Shown here: positions 53,263 through 62,784 of the stretch, piece after piece
Layout: every line of letters begins with the position of its first letter
Position numbering within the stretch: the stretch's first letter is position 1
From: a bacterium
GTDB taxonomy: Bacteria; Bacillota; Clostridia; Oscillospirales; Acutalibacteraceae
Assembly: GCA_022774755.1 (NCBI GenBank)
Contig: JALFLK010000009.1
Coordinates: forward strand, 124,001 to 188,000
DNA: 64,000 nucleotides
Direction of reading: 5' to 3'
Translations under genes and position numbers: made by a program
The notes under the pieces: model-generated
What the model saw: only the letters and a program-made list of their open reading frames with translations
Database searches by the model: none
What the model was told of the DNA's origin: nothing

Positions 53263-53976
53263 TTACTTCTTTGCAGAAATTTTCTTTTCCTCACCGTTCA
53301 TTATGCGCTTGATGTTGTCCTTGTGCTTGATTATTACAAAAGCGCCTATGAGGAATGAGCAAAGCGTACAGAAAATTACATAGGTAAGGGAGTAGCCTGC
53401 CCCGGAGAAAAAGTCGTATGTAAGCGAGATTATCAGAGTGTAAAATCCGTAAAGCGCCGCACAGGAAAGGCTGGCAACGGAAATTGTTTTTGTAGCAAGA
53501 AATACAATTAAAAATGTACCCAGTATCAGCAAAAACACCCTCCAGTCCGACACAAGCATAAGTGCGGCGGCTGTAACAACGCCTTTTCCGCCCTTGAAGT
53601 GAAAATATACGGGGTAGGAGTGACCTAAAATACAGCACACGCCTGCAACATATTTGCCCACAGCCATAAACTCGTTTGTCAAAACGGGATTTGCATCCGG
53701 TGGCAGCGGAACAGACAAGAAAATCAATCCTCCGATTGCAACTGCAGCAACACCTTTGAGAAAATCAAAAATAATTGTGAATACGGCAGGAGCCTTGCCC
53801 ACACTTCTTAAAACATTGGTAAAGCCGGCGTTGCCGCTGCCCATTTTACGGATGTCCTTGCCTGTAACAATTTTTGTTATAATAACAGCGGTATTTATAC
53901 TGCCCAGCAAATAGGCGATAACGGCAGAAAGGAGTATCCTCCACCAGTTATCGGCAAAAAATACAACATAGTCCAT
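53263..53976 (-). CDS. plsY: Glycerol-3-phosphate acyltransferase
   Basis: Membrane acyltransferase that moves an acyl chain from acyl-phosphate to glycerol-3-phosphate, starting phospholipid synthesis. 237 residues: AYLLGSINTAVI, GSGNAGFTNVLR and HSYPVYFHFKGGKGVVTA are the three PlsY motifs. The ATG directly follows the der stop, the classical der-plsY pair (gpsA is not here). Confidence 0.95.
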   Translation of the reverse strand: MDYVVFFADNWWRILLSAVIAYLLGSINTAVIITKIVTGKDIRKMGSGNAGFTNVLRSVGKAPAVFTIIFDFLKGVAAVAIGGLIFLSVPLPPDANPVLTNEFMAVGKYVAGVCCILGHSYPVYFHFKGGKGVVTAAALMLVSDWRVFLLILGTFLIVFLATKTISVASLSCAALYGFYTLIISLTYDFFSGAGYSLTYVIFCTLCSFLIGAFVIIKHKDNIKRIMNGEEKKISAKK

Positions 53977-55299
53977 TTATTTTTCTCCTCTCTCTCTGAT
54001 AACAAGTCTTATAGGCGTTCCCTCAAGACCGAAGCTTTCCCTGATTCTGTTTTCCAGATACCTTTGGTAGGAAAAATGGAACAACTCCGCTTTGTTGCAA
54101 AAGCACACAAAGGTTGGTGGATTTGTGGAGGCCTGAGTCATATAATAAATTTTTAGTCTTTTTCCCTTGTCGGTCGGCGGCTGAACTCTTGTGGTCGCCT
54201 GCGCCAAAAGCTCGTTGAGCATACCGGTTTTGATTCTCATAGAGTTGGAAGAAGCGGCAAGGTTAATAAGAGAAAACAGCTTGTCAATTCTGAGTCCTGT
54301 TTTTGCAGAGATAAATACAAAGGGAGCGTAGGACATAAAGGCAAATTCCGTTTGCAGGCGTTTTGTAAATTCGCTCATTGTTTTGTCATTTTTGGCAATA
54401 GCGTCCCACTTGTTTACGGCAATAACACAGCCTTTGCCGGCTTCACAGGCAAGCCCTGCAACCTTGCTGTCCTGTTCGGTGTAGCCAACCTCTGCGTCTA
54501 TCATAATAACGCAGACATCACTTCGCTCAATGGCCATTTTTGCACGGAGAAAGCTGTATTTTTCTATGTCGTCGTCAATACGGCTTTTTCTGCGTATTCC
54601 GGCGGTGTCAATAAAGTTGTATTTGCCGTACTTGTTTTCTATTTTAGTATCAACGCTGTCACGGGTGGTTCCTGCTATGTCGGATACAATGCACCTCTCC
54701 TCGTTTGTAACAAAGTTGATAAGGGAGGATTTGCCCACGTTGGGTTTTCCGATAAGCGCAACATTTATAACAGAGCCGTCGTCATCATCTTCGCTGTCAA
54801 AATCAAGATGAGAAAATACCTCGTCCAGCAAATCGCCCGTACCATGACCGTGAACGGCAGATACCTGAAAAGGCTCGCCGATGCCCAAATTGTAAAATTC
54901 ATAGAATTCGGCAGGAGGCTCGCCGATAGAATCGCATTTGTTGACGCACAAAACAACAGGCTTTCCGCTTTTTTGGAGCATAGAGGCTACTTCCATATCG
55001 GTAGCCACAAGGCCTGCTTTCATATCGGTAACAAGGATTATAGCCTGAGCAGTGTCGATGGCAAGCTGAGCCTGTCTTCTCATCTGAGATAGGATAATAT
55101 CGTCCGACTTCGGCTCGATTCCGCCTGTGTCAATGATAACGGCTTTCTTGTTTTGCCATTCACATTCGCCGTAGATTCTGTCACGGGTAACGCCCGGTGT
55201 ATCGTCAACTATTGACAGCCGTTTGCCTATTAACTTGTTAAAAAGAGTGGATTTGCCTACATTAGGTCTTCCGACTATTGCAATAACGGGCTTTGACAT
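53977..55299 (-). CDS. der: Double-GTPase ribosome assembly factor Der (EngA)
   Basis: 440 residues with two Era-like G domains: GRPNVGKSTLF, DTGGI and NKCD in the first; GKPNVGKSSL, DTAGIRRK and NKWD in the second, then a KH-like C-terminal domain. Needed for maturation of the 50S subunit. Strong ribosome site AAGGAG; promoter at 55392-55420. Confidence 0.97.
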   Translation of the reverse strand: MSKPVIAIVGRPNVGKSTLFNKLIGKRLSIVDDTPGVTRDRIYGECEWQNKKAVIIDTGGIEPKSDDIILSQMRRQAQLAIDTAQAIILVTDMKAGLVATDMEVASMLQKSGKPVVLCVNKCDSIGEPPAEFYEFYNLGIGEPFQVSAVHGHGTGDLLDEVFSHLDFDSEDDDDGSVINVALIGKPNVGKSSLINFVTNEERCIVSDIAGTTRDSVDTKIENKYGKYNFIDTAGIRRKSRIDDDIEKYSFLRAKMAIERSDVCVIMIDAEVGYTEQDSKVAGLACEAGKGCVIAVNKWDAIAKNDKTMSEFTKRLQTEFAFMSYAPFVFISAKTGLRIDKLFSLINLAASSNSMRIKTGMLNELLAQATTRVQPPTDKGKRLKIYYMTQASTNPPTFVCFCNKAELFHFSYQRYLENRIRESFGLEGTPIRLVIRERGEK

Positions 55300-55391
55300 A
55301 TTTTTTCTCCTTAAAAAATATACATAACAGTTTTATTATTTTTTGATAAAAAGAAATTACTCCAAAGAACGGGGAATAAGATGATATTTTT

Positions 55392-55420
55392 ATATTACAC
55401 TTAAACGGCGTAATTTGCAA
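55392..55420 (-). promoter_or_regulatory. der promoter
   Basis: Minus strand TTGCAA (55420-55415) and TAATAT (55397-55392), spacer 17 bases, giving a leader of about 85 bases. Confidence 0.55.
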
Positions 55421-55453
55421 AGGTTTTTTGCAAGTTATAGGAGTTTACAAAAC

Positions 55454-55476
55454 AAAAAGGCGGTCGGAAAACCGCC
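55454..55476 (-). terminator. Terminator of rpmF operon
   Basis: GGCGGT/ACCGCC stem with a 6-base loop followed by TTTTTG on the minus strand, 25 bases after the rpmF stop. Confidence 0.85.
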
Positions 55477-55500
55477 GCCCATAATTGTTGTATTGTAGAA

Positions 55501-55686
55501 TTAAGCTTCTTCCTTAACAATTACCTGTCTGCCTTTATACATACCGCAGGTTGTGCAAGCCTTGTGAGCCGCAGTAAGCTGTCCGCAGTTAGGGCAAACT
55601 GTGAGAGCAGGAGCGTTAAGCTTCCATACAGTTGAACGTCTTGAGTGTTTTCTTGCCAATGAAGTTTTTCTCTTTGGTACTGCCAT
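55501..55686 (-). CDS. rpmF: 50S ribosomal protein L32
   Basis: 61 residues, MAVPKRKTSLARKHSRRS N-terminus and two CxxC zinc pairs (CPNC, CTTC). GGAGG precedes the ATG. It follows yceD by 26 bases, the conserved pairing. Confidence 0.97.
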   Translation of the reverse strand: MAVPKRKTSLARKHSRRSTVWKLNAPALTVCPNCGQLTAAHKACTTCGMYKGRQVIVKEEA

Positions 55687-55712
55687 TACAAAGACCTCCT
55701 TAAAATTTTATA

Positions 55713-56207
55713 TCAATCAATAAGCTGTTTAAGTATCTCAAGTCTGGGGTCAACCTTGGTTTTGTCGCATTGGCAAACGCCGCAGTTAAGATTTTGTCCG
55801 CATTTCTGGCAAAGTCCCTTGCAATCCTCTCTGCAAAGATTTTTTGAGGGAAGATTAAGTATTATGTCAGAAATCACAAGGTCGTCAAGCTCCAGCTTGT
55901 AGTCAGGTGTTTCAATATAATCGTCGTTTTCGTCGTTTTCCAAAGATACAGCCAGCTTATGGTTAAAGGTCATTTCCATTTCTCTTGAAAATTCTTCAAA
56001 GCACCTGTCGCAATTACGGATGTAGAGAAACTTAACGCTTATCTCCAAGTCAACAAGGCTTGCTCTGTTGACCGACAATGCGCTGACACTGACAGGCGAT
56101 TTGAATGGATAAACGCCGTCATACTCAATGTCGCTCATTGACAAGGAATAGTCAACCTGTTTTTGAGAGCCTTCGTTCTGAAAGATTTCCTTTAAATCAA
56201 GAAGCAT
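55713..56207 (-). CDS. YceD/DUF177-family protein
   Basis: 164 residues of the DUF177 family, linked to 23S rRNA or large-subunit assembly in other bacteria. The CDRCFEEF pair in the middle and CREDCKGLCQKCGQNL plus CGVCQCD near the C-terminus suggest zinc binding. Position directly before rpmF supports the call. ATG follows GAGGTG. Confidence 0.9.
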   Translation of the reverse strand: MLLDLKEIFQNEGSQKQVDYSLSMSDIEYDGVYPFKSPVSVSALSVNRASLVDLEISVKFLYIRNCDRCFEEFSREMEMTFNHKLAVSLENDENDDYIETPDYKLELDDLVISDIILNLPSKNLCREDCKGLCQKCGQNLNCGVCQCDKTKVDPRLEILKQLID

Positions 56208-56448
56208 ATCCGCACCTCTTAACGCATATACGCATACTGAAACGCTGTTTTTAATTATACAAAATTGTTACGGTTTTGTCAACATCAATTTGGAGTTTTT
56301 TATTTACATCTGCAAAACACCGCAAAATATTTCGAATTCAGAAAATTAAAATACTAAAATCCCATAATATCCGCAATTATACCTGCAAAGCATCCGACTC
56401 TGACAGAGTTTTTTGCTTTATCAGCGAAAAAATGACGGAAAGTGAATT

Positions 56449-58806
56449 TTATTTTAATTCAATTATGGTGACTCCGCTTTCGCCCTCGCCGAATACACCC
56501 AGCCGGTAGGATTTTACGGCTCGGTGGTTTTTCAGGTGTTTGCCGATTTCCGTGCGCAAAACACCCGTGCCTTTGCCGTGAATAACGGTAATCTGGTTAA
56601 TGTTAGAAAGTATTGCGCTGTCAATTGCGCTGTCAACTGCCATAATCGCTTCTTCGGGGTACTGCCCCCTTACGTCAATCTCTGTTGCAGGGTGAATATC
56701 AACCGCAGAACGGACGTTGCGTTTGTTGGAGAAAACAGGCTTTTTGATGTTTTCCTGCTTTATTAGCCTTAAATTTGAAACAGGCACCCTTGTTTTGATT
56801 ATTCCTGCCTGTACCTGAACGGTGTTGTCCCTGTCGGGCAGGGTAAGTACGGTTGCCTTTTTGTCAATATCGTAAATAAGCACGCTGTCGCCGATTTTCA
56901 GAGGACGGGGAAGAATATAGCCGTCGTCCTTTGATTTTGTTGTAACAGGGTCGGCGGTTGCCTCCATTTTTTTGATGTCACGCCTGAGCTTTGATTTATC
57001 GGCAGATGACATTTCCTTTTCTTTTCTTGCTTTGTCAAGCTCTTCCATAAGGCTTTCAGCCTGAGAAACTGTCTTGTCAATAATTTTCTGCGCCTGGGCT
57101 TTTGCAAGCTCAATCTCTTTTTTCGCCTGCTCCTTGGATTTTCTAAGTTCGTTTTCTGCCTTTTGCTTTTCTGTGTTTGCTTTTGCTGTAAGCTTTTGGG
57201 CGTTTGCAAGCTGTTTTTCAAGACTTTGCCTGCGTGCTTCCAGAGTTTGAACTACGCTTTCAAATTCTCTGTTTTCCGAGGATACAAGCTCCTTAGCCCT
57301 TGCAATAACCTCGTCCCTCATACCCAAACGCTTTGATATTGCAAAAGCGTTGCTCTTGCCGGGCATACCGATAAGCAGACGGTAGGTGGGCTTTAGAGTC
57401 GCAACATCAAATTCACAACATCCGTTTTCTACGCCGTCCGTTTGCAGGGCAAATTCTTTCAGTTCCGGATAATGGGTTGTAGAGGCGATTTTTGCGCCTT
57501 TATTCCGCAAAAATTCAAGTATTGCAACGGCAAGCGCCGCACCCTCCACAGGGTCTGTTCCTGCACCTAATTCGTCAATCAGCACCAGCGAAGATTCGTC
57601 GGCAGTTTTCATTATCTTCGTTATGTTTGTCATATGGGCGGAAAATGTTGAAAGTGACTGTTCAATGCTCTGCTCATCGCCGATGTCTGCAAGAACGGTT
57701 TTAAAAACAGACAGTCTGCTGTTGTCTGCACAGGGAACCATAAGTCCGCACATAGCCATTAAGGTAAAAAGACCGATTGTCTTTAAGGTTACGGTTTTAC
57801 CGCCTGTGTTTGGACCTGTAATCATAAGAGTGTCAAAGTCTTCTCCCAGGCGAATGTCGGTAGCTACAACGGAGTCCTTGTCAATGAGAGGATGCCGAGC
57901 CTGCTTTAAGTCGATAATGCCCTTATCGTTCATAACGGGCATAGAGGCTTTCATTTTATAGGAAAGGTTTGCCTTTGCAAAAATCAGATTAAGCTCCATC
58001 AGATTTTCGTAACTGCCGATTATGCTGTCGGCGTATGTTCCGGCAGCGGCGGAAAGCTCAAAGAGAATACGCTCAATTTCTGCGTCCTCTTTGGATTTAA
58101 GTATGCGGATATCGTTGTTTGCCTGAACAACGCCCATAGGCTCAATGAACACCGTTGCTCCGCTGGAGGAGCTGTCGTGAACAAGACCGGGAACATTGCC
58201 TCTGCACTCTGCCTTGACAGGCACAACATATCTGCCGTCACGCTGGGTGACGATCGAATCCTGAAGATATTTTTGAAAATTTGTGCTGTGTATAATTTTA
58301 TCAAGAACCTCCCTTGCTTTTGAAGATGCGGTTCTGATTTTTCTCCTTATGTCATATAAGACAGGGGAGGCGTTGTCGGCAAATTCGTCCTCTGCAATAA
58401 TACAGGAGGTGATTTTGTCCTCTAAAAATTTATTGGCGCAAAGTCCCGAAAAAAGATTGTCAAGGGAGGTTTCCACTCCTGCCGAGTTGCTTTTCCACTG
58501 GCGCAGAGAACGGATAATCCGCAGGGTTTCGGCAATTCGCAAAAGCTCTGTTGTGGTAAGGCAGGCACCTGCCCTTGCTCTTGACAGGGCGTTTGTAATG
58601 TTCTTTGCTCCGCCGAAGGAGGGCGTGCCGAATCTGCCCGACAGTATGTAAGCGTCGTCGGTTTGCTTAAGCAGAAAATTAACCCTTTTCAAAGAAGCTG
58701 AGGGCTTTAGCTCCAGCGCCATAACCGCCGCATCCTCGCAGGTTGCCTCCTTTGAGAGCATATTCAGTATTTTGTCAAGCTCTAAGGCTTTGTAGTGTTT
58801 GTCCAT
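56449..58806 (-). CDS. mutS2: MutS2 (Smr-domain ATPase)
   Basis: 785 residues: MutS-like lever and ATPase (Walker A MITGPNTGGKTVTLKT; LIDELGAGTDP; TTHYPELKEFA), long coiled coil (about 510-630), KOW-like segment and C-terminal Smr nuclease domain (EIDVRGQYPEEA, VIHGKGTGVLR). Acts in collided-ribosome rescue and/or recombination control. ATG 58806 follows AAGGAT four bases past recO. The 56208-56448 gap has no gene. Confidence 0.96.
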   Translation of the reverse strand: MDKHYKALELDKILNMLSKEATCEDAAVMALELKPSASLKRVNFLLKQTDDAYILSGRFGTPSFGGAKNITNALSRARAGACLTTTELLRIAETLRIIRSLRQWKSNSAGVETSLDNLFSGLCANKFLEDKITSCIIAEDEFADNASPVLYDIRRKIRTASSKAREVLDKIIHSTNFQKYLQDSIVTQRDGRYVVPVKAECRGNVPGLVHDSSSSGATVFIEPMGVVQANNDIRILKSKEDAEIERILFELSAAAGTYADSIIGSYENLMELNLIFAKANLSYKMKASMPVMNDKGIIDLKQARHPLIDKDSVVATDIRLGEDFDTLMITGPNTGGKTVTLKTIGLFTLMAMCGLMVPCADNSRLSVFKTVLADIGDEQSIEQSLSTFSAHMTNITKIMKTADESSLVLIDELGAGTDPVEGAALAVAILEFLRNKGAKIASTTHYPELKEFALQTDGVENGCCEFDVATLKPTYRLLIGMPGKSNAFAISKRLGMRDEVIARAKELVSSENREFESVVQTLEARRQSLEKQLANAQKLTAKANTEKQKAENELRKSKEQAKKEIELAKAQAQKIIDKTVSQAESLMEELDKARKEKEMSSADKSKLRRDIKKMEATADPVTTKSKDDGYILPRPLKIGDSVLIYDIDKKATVLTLPDRDNTVQVQAGIIKTRVPVSNLRLIKQENIKKPVFSNKRNVRSAVDIHPATEIDVRGQYPEEAIMAVDSAIDSAILSNINQITVIHGKGTGVLRTEIGKHLKNHRAVKSYRLGVFGEGESGVTIIELK

Positions 58807-58810
58807 ATTA

Positions 58811-59569
58811 TTATCCTTGTTTATTTGCAATGGTTTTATAAAACTGTAATGTTTTGAAATTTCTTTCAAGCATATTAAAAATGTAAGTTTCGGTTACGGT
58901 GTTAAGCTGTTTAAGGTCGTCCTCGGGAAGAGAAAAAGAAAACAGCCTGCCGTCGTCTGCATAAATTGTATGGCGCAGAGCAGTTGTCACGCCCTTGCTC
59001 ATAGGTATTTTTACAGCCTCGGTTATTGTGTCTTCACAGTCGCCGCACACAAGAAAACCCTTTTGAGGAAGAAAATACATAAGGGGGCTTTCATAAACAC
59101 CGCATTCTCTGCACATTGTAAGGTCGGGCATATATCCCGAAAGGGCGAGCATACGCATTTCAAAACAGGCTTTTACAAGCAGAGGGGGCTTTTTTTCTTT
59201 TGAAAGCAGATACAGGCTGTTGAGCATAAGCTTTAAACAGACCTCGGCATTTTGCTCTCTGGGGCATACTGCCGAGGCAAGCTCGCAAAAATACTGGGCT
59301 AGGCACATATTATCCATATTGTTCCGCAAGCCCATAAACATTTCAATGGATTTTGCGTCGCCGATTATGTAGCTGTCCCGCATTTTGTTTAAAGTCATAC
59401 GGGAGTAGCATAAAAGCTGAGTTGAGGCGCATTTTTGGTTCTTAATATTCTTTGCACCCTTAGAAAAGGCTCTGATAATCCCCTTTGAGGATGTCAGCAC
59501 GGTTACAAGCCTGTCTTGCTCACCGATACTCTGTTCCTTGATTATCAGACCGTCCGTCTTGAATTTCAT
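58811..59569 (-). CDS. recO: DNA repair protein RecO
   Basis: 252 residues: N-terminal OB fold (TDGLIIKEQSIGEQDRLVTVLT) and a helical domain with the zinc site CRECG and CGDC. RecO loads RecA on gapped DNA with RecR. ATG 59569 follows GGAGG; the preceding small yqzL-like gene overlaps it by 50 bases in another frame. Confidence 0.94.
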   Translation of the reverse strand: MKFKTDGLIIKEQSIGEQDRLVTVLTSSKGIIRAFSKGAKNIKNQKCASTQLLCYSRMTLNKMRDSYIIGDAKSIEMFMGLRNNMDNMCLAQYFCELASAVCPREQNAEVCLKLMLNSLYLLSKEKKPPLLVKACFEMRMLALSGYMPDLTMCRECGVYESPLMYFLPQKGFLVCGDCEDTITEAVKIPMSKGVTTALRHTIYADDGRLFSFSLPEDDLKQLNTVTETYIFNMLERNFKTLQFYKTIANKQG

Positions 59570-59690
59570 CTTTGTCCTCCGCAGAAGTATCTGCGCCTGT
59601 TTCTTTGCTGTTCTGTATTGATTTGTAACGAAGATAGTCCAGAACGCTTCCTGTGGTAAAAAATGCCGTCCAGGCGTTAAGTTCATCCAT
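59520..59690 (-). CDS. YqzL-like small protein
   Basis: 56 residues in a frame different from recO: MDELNAWTAFFTTGSVLDYL and RYK match the N-terminal pattern of Bacillus YqzL (aromatic-rich start, TGS, YL). GGGTGAT lies upstream of the ATG, and the position between era and recO is the same as yqzL in Bacillus. The C-terminal half is hydrophilic and overlaps recO. Function unknown. Confidence 0.65.
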   Translation of the reverse strand: MDELNAWTAFFTTGSVLDYLRYKSIQNSKETGADTSAEDKDEIQDGRSDNQGTEYR

Positions 59691-59826
59691 ATTTATCACC
59701 CAAAACTATTATAGCTTTTTAAAGTTGTGATATAGGGTGTAAAATGTAGAAACTAAAACTTTACTTTAATAGAAATTTTTGGAAATCATCTCGGCGCAAA
59801 AGGCTTTTGATACGGTATAAGAAAAA

Positions 59827-60744
59827 TCAGTCGAAATCCTTTGGGTCAAAGCCGAAGTTTTTCAGCACTCCGCTTCTGTTGCGCCAGCCCTCTTTAACCT
59901 TAAGCCAGGTTTGCAGATTGACCTTACAGCCGAAAAAGTTTTCCATATCCTGTCTTGCAAAGGTGCTGATTTTCTTAATCATAGCGCCGTTTTTGCCGAT
60001 TATTATCCGCTTGTGACTTTCTTTTTCGCAGTAAATCGTTGCGTCAATATCAAGAATTTCGCTGTCCTCTCTTTGGCGGAGCTTTTCTATTACAACGGCG
60101 GTGCCGTGGGGGATTTCCTTTTCGCACAGCCTTAGAATTTTCTCCCTTATCATCTCAGCCGCAATTACTCTTTCGGGCTGGTCGGTAAGGGTATCGTCCT
60201 CAAAGAAGTGTCCTCCGGGCTGAGCGTGATTTTTAAGCTCTCCGATTAAGTCCTCCAAACCCTGATCTGTTTCGGCAGAAACAGGAACGATAGCGTCAAA
60301 ATCAAACTTTTTACTGTAAGAAAGAATCTGCGCCAGCAAAACATCCTTTTCCTTTACGGTATCGATTTTGTTAATGGCAAGCACAGCGGGGATTTTCTGT
60401 TCTGAAAATCTTTTCATCAGATTTTCTTCTGTAGGTGTGATTTCCTTTCCTGCTTCGGTAACAAGCAGGCACATATCAACCCCTGCCACCGATTCGGTAA
60501 CAGAGCGCACCATATACTTGCCCAGCTCGTTTTTGGGTTTGTGCATACCCGGCGTGTCGATAAAAACAAGCTGTGTATCCCCCTGGGTGAGAATACCCGT
60601 AATCCTTGTTCTTGTGGTCTGGGGCTTGCTTGAAACAATGGCGATTTTCTGACCTAAAATTCGGTTAAGTATTGAGGATTTGCCCACGTTTGGTCTGCCG
60701 ACTATGGCTATAAACGCCGATTTTTGATTTTCGTTATTTATCAT
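59827..60744 (-). CDS. era: Ribosome assembly GTPase Era
   Basis: 305 residues: G1 GRPNVGKSSIL, TTR/TRTRITG, DTPGMHKPKN, NKID, and a C-terminal KH domain (IIIGKNGAMIKKIS). Binds 16S rRNA 3' end in 30S maturation. CGGAGG precedes ATG 60744. Confidence 0.97.
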   Translation of the reverse strand: MINNENQKSAFIAIVGRPNVGKSSILNRILGQKIAIVSSKPQTTRTRITGILTQGDTQLVFIDTPGMHKPKNELGKYMVRSVTESVAGVDMCLLVTEAGKEITPTEENLMKRFSEQKIPAVLAINKIDTVKEKDVLLAQILSYSKKFDFDAIVPVSAETDQGLEDLIGELKNHAQPGGHFFEDDTLTDQPERVIAAEMIREKILRLCEKEIPHGTAVVIEKLRQREDSEILDIDATIYCEKESHKRIIIGKNGAMIKKISTFARQDMENFFGCKVNLQTWLKVKEGWRNRSGVLKNFGFDPKDFD

Positions 60745-60830
60745 TATTCCCTCCGTAAATATGGGTATTTTACTTTTTTCTTCTACATTGTACCATAAAT
60801 TTTTACAATAAAAAAGTACCTATAAAAAAC

Positions 60831-60852
60831 AAAACCGCACTTATGCGGTTTT
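60831..60852 (-). terminator. Terminator after dgkA
   Basis: AAAACCGC/GCGGTTTT 8-bp stem with a 6-base loop, then GTTTTTTA on the minus strand. It ends the phoH-ybeY-dgkA operon. Confidence 0.85.
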
Positions 60853-60861
60853 GGTGGAATT

Positions 60862-61347
60862 CTATTTTTTCAGAGGCTTATTGTTGTGTAAGTCCGATTT
60901 TGAACGAAATTTTACAACAAACAATACGCACAATGCAATATACATAAGAGCAAAAACAATATACACGGGATTAGCCGTGAAAAAGCCTGCCAACTCTGCG
61001 ATTTTATCGGGCTTTATAAAGATAAAACAGCCTGCTCCCACACTGCCTGCTGCAGCAATCAAAACTGCGCCTGCACCTGCGTCTTTAGCGATTTTTATCA
61101 GGGGTTGGTACTTTTCACTGCAAAAGTCACATACACGCTCTATTGCAGTGTTCACAAGCTCCAGAGCCGTTACGAGAGCGATTACTGTGCAAAGTACAGC
61201 CCACTCCGTCCGGCTTATTCGGAATAACACGCCCAGTATTACTGCGCTTACTGCCGCAACAATGTGAAAGCGCATATGCGCTTCGCTTCGTATTGTGTAA
61301 ATAACACCCTCAAAGGCGTATTTAAAGCTTTTTATCTGCTTAATCAT
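60862..61347 (-). CDS. dgkA: Diacylglycerol/undecaprenol kinase family protein
   Basis: 161 residues of the DagK-like membrane kinase family: FKYAFEGVIY, EAHMRFHIVAA, LELVNTAIERVCD (catalytic Glu region) and KDAGAGAVLIAA. In Firmicutes this enzyme phosphorylates undecaprenol or diacylglycerol. It carries a C-terminal membrane segment and basic tail of about 40 residues beyond the usual length. ATGA overlap with ybeY. Confidence 0.9.
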   Translation of the reverse strand: MIKQIKSFKYAFEGVIYTIRSEAHMRFHIVAAVSAVILGVLFRISRTEWAVLCTVIALVTALELVNTAIERVCDFCSEKYQPLIKIAKDAGAGAVLIAAAGSVGAGCFIFIKPDKIAELAGFFTANPVYIVFALMYIALCVLFVVKFRSKSDLHNNKPLKK

Positions 61348-61853
61348 ACCTCGTCGTCAACAACATAGCTTGAAGATGCAGGAAGTCCCAGCTGTTCCAT
61401 AACAAGCTCTTCTTTTTCACGCATATGTATGCGCTCTATATTGTCCTCGTGGTCGTAGCCCAGAAGATGGAGCATACTGTGAGCCGTCAGATAGCCTACC
61501 TCTCTCTGGAGTGAGTGACCGAAACGGTCAGCCTGCTCAACTGCTTTTTCCATAGAGATTACAATGTCGCCCAAAATCTGTGCGCCTGTTTCCATATTCA
61601 AGTCGTACTTGTCGTTTTCGCCCATAGGGAACGACAGCACGTCGGTTTCCATATCCTTGTTTCTGTATTGTGCATTAAGCTTTTTAATCTGCGCATTGTC
61701 GGTAAAGGTAACGCTGATTTCGGCAGGACCCTGGAAGTTTTCAAGTCTTAATACTGCGTTGCAGCAGCGCCTAATAAGCATTCTGAGTCCTGTGGGTATT
61801 TTTACTGCTTTCTGATTATTTGTGATGATAACTCTTATTTTATTGTCTGTCAT
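61344..61853 (-). CDS. ybeY: Endoribonuclease YbeY
   Basis: 169 residues; zinc histidine motif HSMLHLLGYDH near residue 125, with VLSFPMGEN upstream. YbeY matures rRNA, mainly the 16S 3' end. ATG 61853 overlaps the phoH end by 14 bases; the longer frame to 61937 lies inside phoH. Confidence 0.95.
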   Translation of the reverse strand: MTDNKIRVIITNNQKAVKIPTGLRMLIRRCCNAVLRLENFQGPAEISVTFTDNAQIKKLNAQYRNKDMETDVLSFPMGENDKYDLNMETGAQILGDIVISMEKAVEQADRFGHSLQREVGYLTAHSMLHLLGYDHEDNIERIHMREKEELVMEQLGLPASSSYVVDDEV

Positions 61854-62784
61854 GTTTTTTCTGAGCCTCCTCGCTTTTTTCATAAGCGTTAATAATGTCC
61901 TGAACAAGCTTGTGTCTGACAACGTCCTTTGCGTCAAACCTGCATTGGGCGATGTCCTGAATATTGCGCAGTATTTTAATGCAGTCCTTTAGACCGGACT
62001 TTGCGCCGTGAGGCAAATCAATCTGCGTAATATCTCCCGTTATTACCATTTTTGAGTTAAAGCCAAGCCTTGTCAAAAACATTTTCATTTGTTCTTTGGT
62101 TGTATTTTGAGCCTCATCAAGAATGATAAAGCTGTCGTCAAGAGTTCGTCCTCTCATATAAGCAAGAGGAGCAACCTCAATATTGCCTCGTTCCACATAT
62201 TTTTGGTAGGTTTCTGCTCCGAGCATATCAAACAGAGCGTCATACAACGGTCTTAAATAGGGGTCAACCTTGCTCTGCAAATCTCCGGGCAAAAATCCCA
62301 GCTTTTCGCCTGCTTCAACTGCAGGCCTTGTTAAGATAATGCGGTTTACCTGTTTTGCACGGAACGCCGTAACAGCCATTGCCACGGCAAGGTAGGTTTT
62401 GCCTGTTCCTGCAGGGCCGACGCCGAAGGTGATGGTGTTTTGAGAAATTGCGGTGCAATAACGCTTCTGACCTATTGTTTTCGGCTTTATCGGCTTACCT
62501 TTTGAGGTGATACAGATGCAGTCGCCTGCAAGCTGTTCAATTTTGTCCTCGCTTCCGTCGTTGACAAGGGACATACAGTAGCGGACGTTTTGCTCCGACA
62601 GAGCCTCGCCCCGATTGATAAAGGTAAGCAGACTTTCGATAACCTTGCACGCCTTGGCAACATTCTCGGTCTCGCCGTTTATTTTCAGCTCGCTGTCACG
62701 ACCGATAACCCTGACGCTGTATTCGTTTTCAATGAGCTTAATATTTTCATCAAAACTCCCGAACAGAGCAACAGCATGCTCCAT
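61840..62784 (-). CDS. phoH: PhoH-family ATPase
   Basis: 314 residues: FGPAG-type Walker A TFGVGPAGTGKTYLAV, ILTRPAVEAGEKLGFLPGD and Walker B FIILDEAQN. RNA-linked ATPase usually found with ybeY. The first ATG (62784) has no ribosome site. Upstream codons read V-T-E-Q-I-I-N-I-D-R, which resembles the usual PhoH N-terminus, with AGGAG in front but no ATG/GTG/TTG; a rare start such as ACG at 62811 is possible. Confidence 0.93.
   Translation of the reverse strand: MEHAVALFGSFDENIKLIENEYSVRVIGRDSELKINGETENVAKACKVIESLLTFINRGEALSEQNVRYCMSLVNDGSEDKIEQLAGDCICITSKGKPIKPKTIGQKRYCTAISQNTITFGVGPAGTGKTYLAVAMAVTAFRAKQVNRIILTRPAVEAGEKLGFLPGDLQSKVDPYLRPLYDALFDMLGAETYQKYVERGNIEVAPLAYMRGRTLDDSFIILDEAQNTTKEQMKMFLTRLGFNSKMVITGDITQIDLPHGAKSGLKDCIKILRNIQDIAQCRFDAKDVVRHKLVQDIINAYEKSEEAQKKHDRQ

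Noticed and set aside
54352..55092. 246-codon plus-strand frame opposite der
   Set aside because: Shadow of the der gene; der carries all GTPase motifs, the opposite frame carries none.
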